Part shown: positions 1 through 5,985 of the stretch, piece by piece
Position numbering within the stretch: position 1 is the first letter of the stretch
Layout of the letters: every line of letters begins with the position of its first letter
The notes under the pieces: model-generated
Databases searched by the model: none
Seen by the model: only the letters and a program-made list of their open reading frames with translations
Told to the model about the DNA's origin: nothing
Made by a program: the position numbers and the translations under genes
Source of the DNA: Alphaproteobacteria bacterium
Lineage (GTDB): Bacteria; Pseudomonadota; Alphaproteobacteria; Sphingomonadales; Sphingomonadaceae
NCBI GenBank assembly: GCA_018828205.1
Contig: JAHJWA010000320.1
Coordinates: 1 to 6,768, forward strand
Length of the DNA stretch: 6,768 bases
Reading direction: 5' to 3'

Positions 1-657
1 GCCTGGGGGATGACCGAGACCAGCCCGATCGGCACCGTCGGCGGGCCGACGCACGATTGGGACCAGCTCAGCTTCGCGGAGAAGGTCGACAAGACCGCGA
101 TGCAGGGGCGCCCGACCTTCGGGGTCGAGCTGCGCACGGTCAGCCTCGACGATCCGACCAAGGTGCTGCCGCGCGACGGCGAAAGCTCGGGCGCGCTGCA
201 CATCCGCGGCCCCTGGGTGATCCGCCGCTACTACAAGGCGGAAGACGATGCGCTGCTCGAGGGCGGCTGGTTCGACACCGGCGATGTCGCGATCCTGCAC
301 CCCGATGGCACGATGCAGATCACCGACCGCACCAAGGACGTGATCAAGTCGGGCGGCGAATGGATCAGCTCGGTCGAGCTGGAGAACGCCGCGGTGGGCC
401 ATCCGGCGGTCGCCGAGGCCGCCGCGATCGGCATCCATCACCCCAAATGGGACGAGCGCCCGGTGCTGTTCGTGGTCAAGAAGGAGGGCCAGGAGGTGAC
501 CGGAGGCGAGGTGATCGAGTTCCTCGCGGACAAGGTCGCCAAATGGTGGCTCCCCGATGCGGTCGAATTCGTCGACGACATCCCGCACACCGCGACGGGC
601 AAGATCAGCAAGAAGGATCTGCGCGACCGCTTTGCCGAATACCGGCTGGAGGAGTGA
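1..657 (+). CDS. Acyl-CoA synthetase (AMP-binding), C-terminal part, 5' end outside window
   Basis: Adenylate-forming enzyme that activates a carboxylic acid with ATP and joins it to coenzyme A; cytoplasmic. The frame is open from base 1 and begins AWGMTETSP, the Y/W-G-M-T-E motif found mid-protein in these enzymes, so roughly the first 60% is missing and the ATG at 10 is not the start. Further family motifs follow in order: GWFDTGD (TGD at 277-285), ITDRTKDVIKSGGEWIS at the hinge into the C-terminal domain, and the A10 motif TATGKISK, whose catalytic lysine is codon 601-603. The SGGEWISSVELEN and HPKWDERP wording resembles the medium/long-chain fatty acid and methylthiopropionate (DmdB/AlkK-like) ligases; the actual substrate cannot be read here. 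The C-terminus is intact, ending in TGA at 655-657. The next + strand gene is 282 bases away behind a repeat element, so co-transcription is uncertain. Confidence 0.93.
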   Translation, partial: AWGMTETSPIGTVGGPTHDWDQLSFAEKVDKTAMQGRPTFGVELRTVSLDDPTKVLPRDGESSGALHIRGPWVIRRYYKAEDDALLEGGWFDTGDVAILHPDGTMQITDRTKDVIKSGGEWISSVELENAAVGHPAVAEAAAIGIHHPKWDERPVLFVVKKEGQEVTGGEVIEFLADKVAKWWLPDAVEFVDDIPHTATGKISKKDLRDRFAEYRLEE

Positions 658-663
658 TGTGTG

Positions 664-907
664 CGCGCAAAGACGCGAAGACGCGAAGTGGCAGCGGGTA
701 GCGCGTGTCTTTGGCAGGAAAAATTGTTCACACGAAGACACGAAGATGTTTCGCGCCACGAAGGGGCGCACTAGAAATTTCGAACACTCGCCATTTGAGA
801 GCGGCTTCGCCGCGGGCACTCCATCTTGGTGTCTTCGTGTGAAATAGACCAGCACAGCGCTTTGCCGCCACCAGAACTCGCACTTCGCGCCTTTGCGTCT
901 TGGCGCG
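664..907. repeat. Nested inverted-repeat element made of 8-base units
   Basis: This element fills most of the gap between the acyl-CoA synthetase and the DUF1330 gene and starts 7 bases after the former's stop. Outer arms 664-690 and 881-907 are inverted copies matching at 24 of 27 positions. Each arm is three 8-base units: left 665-672, 673-680 and 681-688 (GCGCAAAG, ACGCGAAG, ACGCGAAG); right 883-890, 891-898 and 899-906 (CTTCGCGC, CTTTGCGT, CTTGGCGC). An inner pair of arms uses a related octamer, giving a mirrored 3-2-loop-2-3 arrangement. The interior is less GC-rich than the flanking genes and holds small hairpins at 753-769 and 801-813 and the palindrome GAAATTTC at 774-781. No open reading frame in it looks like a protein. 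It resembles dispersed GAAGACGC-type palindromes seen in many bacterial genomes, from memory; copy number was not tested. No clear target-site duplication is visible. Confidence 0.8.
727..843. repeat. Inner inverted-repeat pair of the nested element
   Basis: Arms 727-748 and 822-843 are inverted copies matching at 21 of 22 positions. Each contains two octamers: ACACGAAG at 730-737 and 738-745 on the left, CTTGGTGT at 825-832 and CTTCGTGT at 833-840 on the right. A single further CCACGAAG lies at 756-763 inside the loop. The 73-base loop is between the arms. RNA from either strand could form a long stem, but no T-run follows, so a classic intrinsic terminator is not supported. Confidence 0.8.
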
Positions 908-939
908 AATTCTCATAAATCCGCCACCGGAGACCCTGA

Positions 940-1371
940 ATGACCGAAACCTACATCGACCCCAGCCGCACCAATTTCGACGCCTTCAAGGATCTGCCGC
1001 GCGACCGGCCGATCCACATGCTCAACCTGCTGCAATATCGCGATATGGCACAGTACCCCGAGGGACACGAAAACGCCGGCAAGGACTGGAGCGGGCGCCG
1101 CGCCTATCGCGAATACGGCGCCACCTCGGGCCCGATCTTCAAGCGCGTCGGCGGCAGCATCGTCTGGCGCGGCCTGTTCGAGACCGTGGTGATCGGCCCC
1201 GACGCGATGCGCTGGCACGACGGCTTCGTCGCGCAATACCCCAATGCGGATGCCTTTCTCGAAATGGTGACCGACCCCGAATACCAGAAAGCCGTGGTCA
1301 ACCGCACCGCCGCGCTCGCCGACAGCCGGCTGGTGCGCTTCCGGCCCGGTGAGGCGGGCGAGGGGTTCTAA
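940..1371 (+). CDS. DUF1330-family small protein
   Basis: A 143-residue soluble protein without signal peptide or membrane segment. It fits the DUF1330 family, a dimeric alpha/beta-barrel fold of unknown biochemical role: an early strand reading PIHMLNLLQYR (24-34), a central YREYG...PIF segment (56-67), then WRGLFETVVIG (76-86), FVAQYPNADAFLEMVTDPEY (96-115) and the closing ALADSRLVRF (125-134). The start ATG has a good ribosome binding site, GGAGA at 929-933, with a 6-base spacer. A weak promoter-like pair, TTGCGT at 893-898 and CATAAA at 914-919 with a short 15-base spacing, would put the -35 inside the right arm of the upstream repeat; this is speculative. The gene stands alone, bracketed by two different palindromic repeats and converging on the radical SAM gene. 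No substrate or partner can be assigned. Confidence 0.88.
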   Translation: MTETYIDPSRTNFDAFKDLPRDRPIHMLNLLQYRDMAQYPEGHENAGKDWSGRRAYREYGATSGPIFKRVGGSIVWRGLFETVVIGPDAMRWHDGFVAQYPNADAFLEMVTDPEYQKAVVNRTAALADSRLVRFRPGEAGEGF

Positions 1372-1389
1372 AAGGCTCCGTCCCTCCCT

Positions 1390-1488
1390 CGTCATTGCGA
1401 GACGCGCAGCGACGAAGCAATCCATGGCGCAGCGCAGCGGGCAGCGGTGCGTGGATTGCCGCGCAGCCTGCGGCGGCTCGCAATGCCG
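1390..1488. repeat. Palindromic intergenic repeat, GTCATTGCGAG / CTCGCAATG type
   Basis: Outer arms CGTCATTGCGAG (1390-1401) and CTCGCAATGCCG (1477-1488) are inverted copies with 11 of 12 matches. Inside them GCAATCCA (1417-1424) pairs exactly with TGGATTGC (1452-1459). The segments between outer and inner arms have diverged from each other (GACGCGCAGCGACGAA against CGCGCAGCCTGCGGCGG). This wording, with GAAGCAATCCATGG in the middle, matches a dispersed repeat familiar from many alphaproteobacterial genomes (established knowledge from memory). It occupies the gap between two convergent genes and could fold in transcripts from either side, possibly limiting read-through or protecting 3' ends. 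No T-run follows, so a standard terminator call is not made. Confidence 0.8.
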
Positions 1489-1505
1489 GGGGACATGGCG
1501 GCCCG

Positions 1506-2615
1506 CTACAGCAACCGCATCTGGCCGCCGACTTCCGGCGCGCGGAAGCGCGAACAATCCAGCTCGAACTTGCCCTTGCCCAAGCCCGCGCGCTTGCAGG
1601 CGAGGCGGAAGCGGGCGCGGAAAAGGTCGGCCCAGACGCCGCTGGGCCTCATCCGGGTGAAGAAGTCGGGATCGTTGTCCTTGCCGCCGCGGATCGAGCG
1701 GACGATGCCCATCACCTTGTCGCCGCGCTCGGGGAAGTGGACGCCGAGCCATTCGCGGAACAGCGGCGCGACCTCGTGGGGCAGCCGCAGCGGGATCCAG
1801 CCGCAGCTCGCGACCCCCGCGGCTGCGGCCTGCCGGACGATCTCCTCCATGAATTCGTCGGTGATCGCGGGGATCACCGGGGCGATCGAGCAATGCGTCG
1901 GGACACCGGCGGCTGCCAGTTTCCCCAGCGCTGCCAGCCGCTTGGCGGGCGAGGCGGCGCGCGGTTCGAGCTTGCCCGAGAGCACCGGATCGAGGCTGGT
2001 CACCGAGATCGCCACCGCGACCAGCCGCTTCTTCGCCATCTGTTCGAGCAGATCGAGATCGGCGAGCACCCGATCGGATTTGGTGGTGATCGTCACCGGG
2101 TGGCGGGCATCGAGACAGACCTCGAGTAGCGCGCGGGTGATCCTGTAGCGGTTCTCGATTGGCTGATAGGGGTCGGTGTTGGTCCCCATCGCGATCGGTT
2201 TCGGGCGGTATCTCGGCTTGGCCAGCGTGGCGCGCAGCAATTCGGCGGCATGGGGCTTGGCAAACAATTGCGTCTCGAAATCGAGCCCGGGCGAGAGGTC
2301 GTGATAGGCGTGGGTCGGCCGCGCGAAGCAATAGACGCAGCCGTGCTCGCAGCCGCGATAGGCGTTGATCGAGCGGTCGAAAAAGATGTCGGGCGACTGG
2401 TTGAACGACAGGATCGTCTTGGGCCGTTCCTCGGTCACCTGCGTGCGCAGCCTGACCGGCGGGCCGCCTTCGCTGCGAGCCAATGCCTCCATGTGATCGC
2501 GCCAGTCGCCATCGGCTTCGCGGGCTGCGAGGCCGAAACGCGTCGGCACGCTGCGCGATTGTGCGCCGCGACCGGCTACAGGCGACTCATTGCTGCGTTC
2601 CATGAGGGAGAACAT
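1506..2615 (-). CDS. PA0069-family radical SAM protein (SPL-like)
   Basis: A 369-residue cytoplasmic protein predicted to bind a 4Fe-4S cluster and cleave S-adenosylmethionine to a 5'-deoxyadenosyl radical. The cluster motif is C89-x3-C93-x2-C96 (CEHGCVYC), preceded by NAYRGC and followed by FARPTHAY. Other family blocks are MGTNTDPYQPIE (143-154), TITTKSDRVLADLDLL (175-190), SVTSLDP (204-210) and APVIPAITD (245-253). This is the PA0069/Rv2578c-type group related to spore photoproduct lyase; the reaction of the group is, to my knowledge, not established. Length is typical. The start is uncertain: ATGs at 2613-2615 and 2601-2603 are in frame, neither with a clear Shine-Dalgarno sequence. It is the last gene of the - strand run, 27 bases after the exchanger gene, and ends in TAG 18 bases before the palindromic repeat. 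Confidence 0.93.
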   Translation of the reverse strand: MFSLMERSNESPVAGRGAQSRSVPTRFGLAAREADGDWRDHMEALARSEGGPPVRLRTQVTEERPKTILSFNQSPDIFFDRSINAYRGCEHGCVYCFARPTHAYHDLSPGLDFETQLFAKPHAAELLRATLAKPRYRPKPIAMGTNTDPYQPIENRYRITRALLEVCLDARHPVTITTKSDRVLADLDLLEQMAKKRLVAVAISVTSLDPVLSGKLEPRAASPAKRLAALGKLAAAGVPTHCSIAPVIPAITDEFMEEIVRQAAAAGVASCGWIPLRLPHEVAPLFREWLGVHFPERGDKVMGIVRSIRGGKDNDPDFFTRMRPSGVWADLFRARFRLACKRAGLGKGKFELDCSRFRAPEVGGQMRLL

Positions 2616-2642
2616 ACATGGAACAAAGCCCGTGGTCGAGCC

Positions 2643-3677
2643 TCAGCCGAGCATGATCTGCAGCCCTGCGCCGCCGGTCCACAGCCCCAGCATCAGCACC
2701 GATTCCCAGCCGATCCCGCCCGGACCCTGCCGCTCGCGCCGCAGAAGCCCGGCCAGCAGCACCGCGGTCATCACCACCACCAGCGCCATCCAGAACACGG
2801 TGCGATCCGAGGTGGCATTGTAGATGCTGCCCTCGCGATAGGCGATGTCGCTCGAGGCGAGGAACAGCGCATCGAACATATTGCCGCCGATGATCCCGCC
2901 GATGGCGAGCTGGAGCGCGCCGCGCCGGACCGCGGCGATGGTGGTCACCAACTCGGGCAGCGAGGTGACGATCGCGGTTCCGAGTGCCCCGACGACTCCT
3001 TGCGAGACCCCGAACCGGCGCGAGAGTTCGATGCCCGCTTCGCCGACCAGCCAGCCGGTGAAGCCGATCACGACCACCAGCGTGGCGAACAGGCCGGCGA
3101 TCAGCCACAGCGAGCGAAGGTCGGTCGGATTGTCGGCGGCTTCGTCGCGGGTGGCGTCGGTCTGGCGCGGGAGCCACATCGGGCGTTGATGGGTCCGGTG
3201 CGCGCCGCGCAGGCCGAGGACGTAGACGCCGACCAGCGCCGGGGTCAGCGGATGAATGCCCAGAATGGTGGTGGGCGGCGCAGCCCAGGCCATGATCGGC
3301 AGCGTCACCAGGATGATCAGCGTGGTCGCCTGCCCCAGATTGACCGGGCTGGCCGCGGCGTGTTCGAGATTGACCTTGCGGTAGAAGATATCGGCCAGCG
3401 CCAGGAACATCGTCTGTGCGGCGATCCCGCCCATCGCGTTGGAGACGCTGAGATCGGCAGCCCCGCTAGCGGCGGTGCTGGTCGAGGTGACGATGCCGGC
3501 GATGCTGGTGCCCGCACCCAGCAGCACCGAACCGATCAGCGCCTCGCCGAAGCGGGTGCGGTCGGCGATGGTGTCGGCATAGCCCGCCATCTTCGTGCCC
3601 AGCAACCCGATGACGAGCGCGCATCCGGCAAAGATCAGGCACACCGTCAGCGTCGAATAGGATGCGATGGCGAACAA
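2643..3677 (-). CDS. Sodium/calcium exchanger (CaCA) family membrane protein, TTG start
   Basis: A 344-residue inner-membrane protein with about ten hydrophobic segments in two halves separated by a charged loop (about 158-188). The second half has a canonical CaCA alpha repeat: TSLPELVTT (238-246) with E242, and GGNMFDALF (264-272) with D269. The first half aligns to it without gaps from T57-S58, but P-E is replaced by A60-G61 and the position matching D269 is Q88 (IAAQTMF). By family knowledge the two glutamates and the N/D pair bind Na+ or Ca2+, so ion specificity or stoichiometry may differ; antiport activity is inferred from fold only. The start is TTG at 3675-3677. No ATG or GTG lies between it and the in-frame stop at 3729-3731, and the next ATG, at codon 30, would remove the first membrane segment. 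Ends in TGA. Confidence 0.87.
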   Translation of the reverse strand: MFAIASYSTLTVCLIFAGCALVIGLLGTKMAGYADTIADRTRFGEALIGSVLLGAGTSIAGIVTSTSTAASGAADLSVSNAMGGIAAQTMFLALADIFYRKVNLEHAAASPVNLGQATTLIILVTLPIMAWAAPPTTILGIHPLTPALVGVYVLGLRGAHRTHQRPMWLPRQTDATRDEAADNPTDLRSLWLIAGLFATLVVVIGFTGWLVGEAGIELSRRFGVSQGVVGALGTAIVTSLPELVTTIAAVRRGALQLAIGGIIGGNMFDALFLASSDIAYREGSIYNATSDRTVFWMALVVVMTAVLLAGLLRRERQGPGGIGWESVLMLGLWTGGAGLQIMLG

Positions 3678-3681
3678 GCGG

Positions 3682-3687
3682 CCCCCC
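3682..3687 (-). promoter_or_regulatory. Probable ribosome binding site for the TTG-initiated exchanger gene
   Basis: On the - strand a run of six G lies 4 bases upstream of the TTG at 3675-3677. It is a weak, G-only match to the Shine-Dalgarno consensus at a slightly short spacing. It supports TTG as start because no other start codon of the usual kinds is available upstream in frame. Confidence 0.35.
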
Positions 3688-3728
3688 AGGTCCGCGCCGA
3701 CGTTCCCGCGACGGCGCCGTGAATAGCC

Positions 3729-4256
3729 CTACCGCTCGCGCAGCCGCGGCATCAGTTCGACGAAATTGCACGGGCGATGGCGGCTGTCGAGTTGCTGGAG
3801 CAGGATCTTGTCCCAGCCGTCCTTCACCGCGCCGTTCGAACCGGGCAGCGCGAAGATATAGGTTCCGCGCGCGAGCACCGCGCAGGCGCGGCTTTGCACC
3901 GTGCTGGTGCCGATGCTCTCGTAGCTGAGCCAGCGGAACAGCTCGCCGAAACCGGGGATCGCCTTGTCCGCGACCTGGTCGAGCGCCTCGGGGGTGACAT
4001 CGCGGCCGGTGAGCCCGGTGCCGCCGGTGGTGATCACCGCATCGGTCTCGGCATCGTCGATCCAGCGGTGGAGATGCGCGGCGATTGCGTTCTTGGAATC
4101 CTTGCTGATCTCGCGCGCGGCGAGCACATGTCCCGCCGCCTCGATCCGCGCGGCGAGCAGATCGCCCGAGCTGTCGTCCGCGAGCGTGCGCGTATCCGAA
4201 ACGGTCAGCAGCGCGATGCGGACGGGTTTGAAGGGCAGGCTCTCGTCGATCGCCAT
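3729..4256 (-). CDS. moaB: Molybdenum cofactor biosynthesis protein B (MoaB/Mog family)
   Basis: A 175-residue cytoplasmic protein of the MoaB/Mog family, which acts in molybdopterin (molybdenum cofactor) maturation; Mog-type members adenylylate molybdopterin before metal insertion, and the precise role of MoaB-named members is less clear. Visible motifs: RIALLTVSDTR (13-23), DDSSGDLL (27-34), the molybdopterin-binding TTGGTGLTGRDVTPEA (76-91), PGFGELFR (101-108) and ALPGSNGAVKDGW (136-148). Length matches E. coli MoaB. The frame is open 23 codons further upstream, but the ATG at 4254-4256 is chosen because family similarity begins just after it and AGGGAG lies 7 bases before it. It begins 1 base after the stop of the lytic transglycosylase (TGACATG), implying translational coupling. 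Ends in TAG. No other cofactor gene is in the window. Confidence 0.93.
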   Translation of the reverse strand: MAIDESLPFKPVRIALLTVSDTRTLADDSSGDLLAARIEAAGHVLAAREISKDSKNAIAAHLHRWIDDAETDAVITTGGTGLTGRDVTPEALDQVADKAIPGFGELFRWLSYESIGTSTVQSRACAVLARGTYIFALPGSNGAVKDGWDKILLQQLDSRHRPCNFVELMPRLRER

Positions 4257-4257
4257 G

Positions 4258-5985
4258 TCAGCGCTCCCTGGGGAAGGTCGGCCAGCGGTTCTGCGCCAGC
4301 GCGGCGCGGCTGGGCGCCTCGGCATCGGCCTGGCGCAGATACATCCAGTAATTGCGCATCACGATCGCGACATAGGAACGCGTTTCCCAATAGGGGATCG
4401 ATTCCATCCAGGTCAGCGGGTCGCCCTGATCGCGCACCTCTTCGGTCCAGCGCGTCACCGGGGTCAGCCCGGCGTTGTAGGCCGCCATCACCTTGGGCAG
4501 ATGCCCTTGCGTCGCCCCCGACTGGCTGAGCGCCTCGAGCGCGCGCTGGCCGAAAGCCAGATTGGTGGCGGGCTCCTTGAGATCGGCGGTGGCGGCGTTG
4601 AGATTGATCGAGCTGGCGTATTCGCGCGCGGCGATCGGGCGGATCTGCATCAGCCCGATGGCGTTGGCGGGGCTCACCACCCGCTCGCGGAAGTTCGATT
4701 CCTGCAGCGCGTGGGCGAAGGCGAGCGCGGGATCCACCTGCCAGCCGCCGCGCGGGGTCTGATAGGTCACCGGCCAGCGCAGCGCGGGCGGGGGCGCGGC
4801 GCCGGAGGGGGCGTTGTAGGCCATGAAATTCTGCGCCCCGGGCAGGCCGAGCGCGCGCGCGAGCCGGGTCAGCGGTTCGAATTCGCCCGGATCGCCGATC
4901 CGTGCCTGATGGACCAGCGCATCGGAGGCCTGGTCGCGGCGCCCGATCTCGGCGAGCATCACCGCCAGCCGCGGCGCCTGGTCGTCGCTCAACAGCCGCC
5001 AGTCGGCCGCGGTAAGATCGGGACGGGTGTGTTCGGCGGGCAGCGCCTGTCCCAGCTGTTCGCGCGCCAGCATGCCGTAGAGCGTTTCGGTGAAGCGCGC
5101 CGCGCCGCGCAATTGCTCGCTCGCCTGCTCGGGCTCGCGGCAACGGATCAGCGCGCGGCTGGCCCAGTAATGCGCCGCCGAGGTCAGCTCGGGATCGGTC
5201 GAGCCGGTCGCCGCGCCGCGAAAGCCGCTGCCCGCGGTGGCGCAGTCGCCCAGCCGCCAGGCGGCGAGCCCGATCACCCAGTCGCCCTCGGCGACCCAGG
5301 GCCCGCTGCCCTCGGCCACGGTGCGCGCCTGCGCCAGCGCCTCGGCGTCGCGGTTCTCGATGTAATAGCTCCACGCCACCCGCTGGCGCCATTCGGCGCG
5401 CGCCTGCGGCGACAGCGAGGCGTCGATCCCGTCGAGCAGCAGCCGCGCGCCGTCGGGGTCGTCGTTGCTGATGCGGTCGAGGATCGCGCTGCTGACGCTG
5501 CCCGGCATGGTGCCGTCGGTGATCGAGCGCGGGAGCGTGCGGCGGGTCAGGCCGGGCTGGCCGCGCAGCTCACGGGTGGAGGGAAGCGGGGGCGCCTCGA
5601 CCAGGCCGCGCGTCGTCGCCAGCCGGGCGATTTGCTCGGCCTGCGGCAGGTCGCGGTAACGCTCGAGCCAGGCGGATAGCCGCTCGACCGGGATCCGCGG
5701 GCTCTCGGGATGGAGGAAATATTCCGCCAGCGCCGCACCGTGCAGCGGGCCTTGCGCGCGTTCGCCCAGCAGGATCTCCGCGCGGTCCCAGTTGCGCGCG
5801 TCGATCGCCTCGAACAGCGAGGCGTAATAGAGCCGGTCCTGCGTCGACAGCAGCGTGGGCAGCGCCGCCGCCTTGCCTTGCGAGAAATAGGCGATGCTCG
5901 CCTCATTGGCCTGCGCCGGTCCGGCCAGAGCGGCAGCCGATCCGGCGGCCGCTCCCGCGAGCGCGAGGATTAGGGTCTTACGCAT
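4258..5985 (-). CDS. Soluble lytic murein transglycosylase (Slt70-like)
   Basis: A 575-residue exported enzyme that cleaves the MurNAc-GlcNAc bond of peptidoglycan, leaving 1,6-anhydro ends, in the periplasm. An N-terminal signal peptide (MRKT, hydrophobic 5-22, AQA then N) predicts cleavage after residue 26. Residues about 30-390 are an alanine-rich helical region like the TPR-type superhelix of Slt70. The C-terminal catalytic SLT domain (about 410-550) has ALQESNF with catalytic E429, GLMQI (444-448), AYNAG (502-506) and ESIPYWETRSYV (528-539). It is somewhat shorter than E. coli Slt70. The start ATG at 5983-5985 overlaps the upstream gene's end by 8 bases (ATGCGTAA) and has GGAG at 5991-5994, spacer 5. 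The two cysteines, C248 and C282, lie in the exported part. Ends in TGA. Confidence 0.94.
   Translation of the reverse strand: MRKTLILALAGAAAGSAAALAGPAQANEASIAYFSQGKAAALPTLLSTQDRLYYASLFEAIDARNWDRAEILLGERAQGPLHGAALAEYFLHPESPRIPVERLSAWLERYRDLPQAEQIARLATTRGLVEAPPLPSTRELRGQPGLTRRTLPRSITDGTMPGSVSSAILDRISNDDPDGARLLLDGIDASLSPQARAEWRQRVAWSYYIENRDAEALAQARTVAEGSGPWVAEGDWVIGLAAWRLGDCATAGSGFRGAATGSTDPELTSAAHYWASRALIRCREPEQASEQLRGAARFTETLYGMLAREQLGQALPAEHTRPDLTAADWRLLSDDQAPRLAVMLAEIGRRDQASDALVHQARIGDPGEFEPLTRLARALGLPGAQNFMAYNAPSGAAPPPALRWPVTYQTPRGGWQVDPALAFAHALQESNFRERVVSPANAIGLMQIRPIAAREYASSINLNAATADLKEPATNLAFGQRALEALSQSGATQGHLPKVMAAYNAGLTPVTRWTEEVRDQGDPLTWMESIPYWETRSYVAIVMRNYWMYLRQADAEAPSRAALAQNRWPTFPRER
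4264..4269 (-). promoter_or_regulatory. Ribosome binding site of moaB inside the end of the transglycosylase gene
   Basis: AGGGAG on the - strand, 7 bases before the ATG at 4254-4256. It lies inside the last codons of the upstream gene and decides the moaB start over the longer open frame that would extend to 4325. Confidence 0.65.

Noticed and set aside
664..907. CRISPR array or intrinsic terminator as an explanation of the octamer repeats
   Set aside because: The units are 8 bases, back to back and mirrored, without spacers; no T-run follows the stems.
557..916. Short open frames on both strands across the 658-939 gap
   Set aside because: They consist of translated repeat arms and start inside or opposite the acyl-CoA synthetase; no ribosome binding site or family similarity.
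913..2331. A 472-codon - strand frame covering the DUF1330 gene, the palindrome and part of the radical SAM gene
   Set aside because: It runs through a palindromic repeat and opposes or shifts against two real genes; the middle is the familiar accidental translation of the repeat.
2250..3722. A 490-codon open frame on the + strand opposite the radical SAM and exchanger genes
   Set aside because: It spans two well-supported - strand genes, and its translation is His/Gln/Arg/Asp-rich without domains; a composition artefact.
3678..3728. Riboswitch or other leader upstream of the exchanger gene
   Set aside because: Only 51 bases are available and the sole structure seen is a 10-base palindrome at 3711-3720.
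4257..4325. Longer moaB starting at the ATG at 4323-4325
   Set aside because: The extra 23 residues are Arg/Pro-rich, overlap the end of the transglycosylase gene and precede the point where family similarity begins; a good ribosome binding site serves the ATG at 4254-4256.
3964..5679. A 571-codon open frame on the + strand, antisense to moaB and the lytic transglycosylase
   Set aside because: It is opposite genes with clear family motifs, its translation is a low-complexity Arg/Ala/Gly-rich string with no recognisable domain, and long antisense open frames are common in GC-rich DNA.
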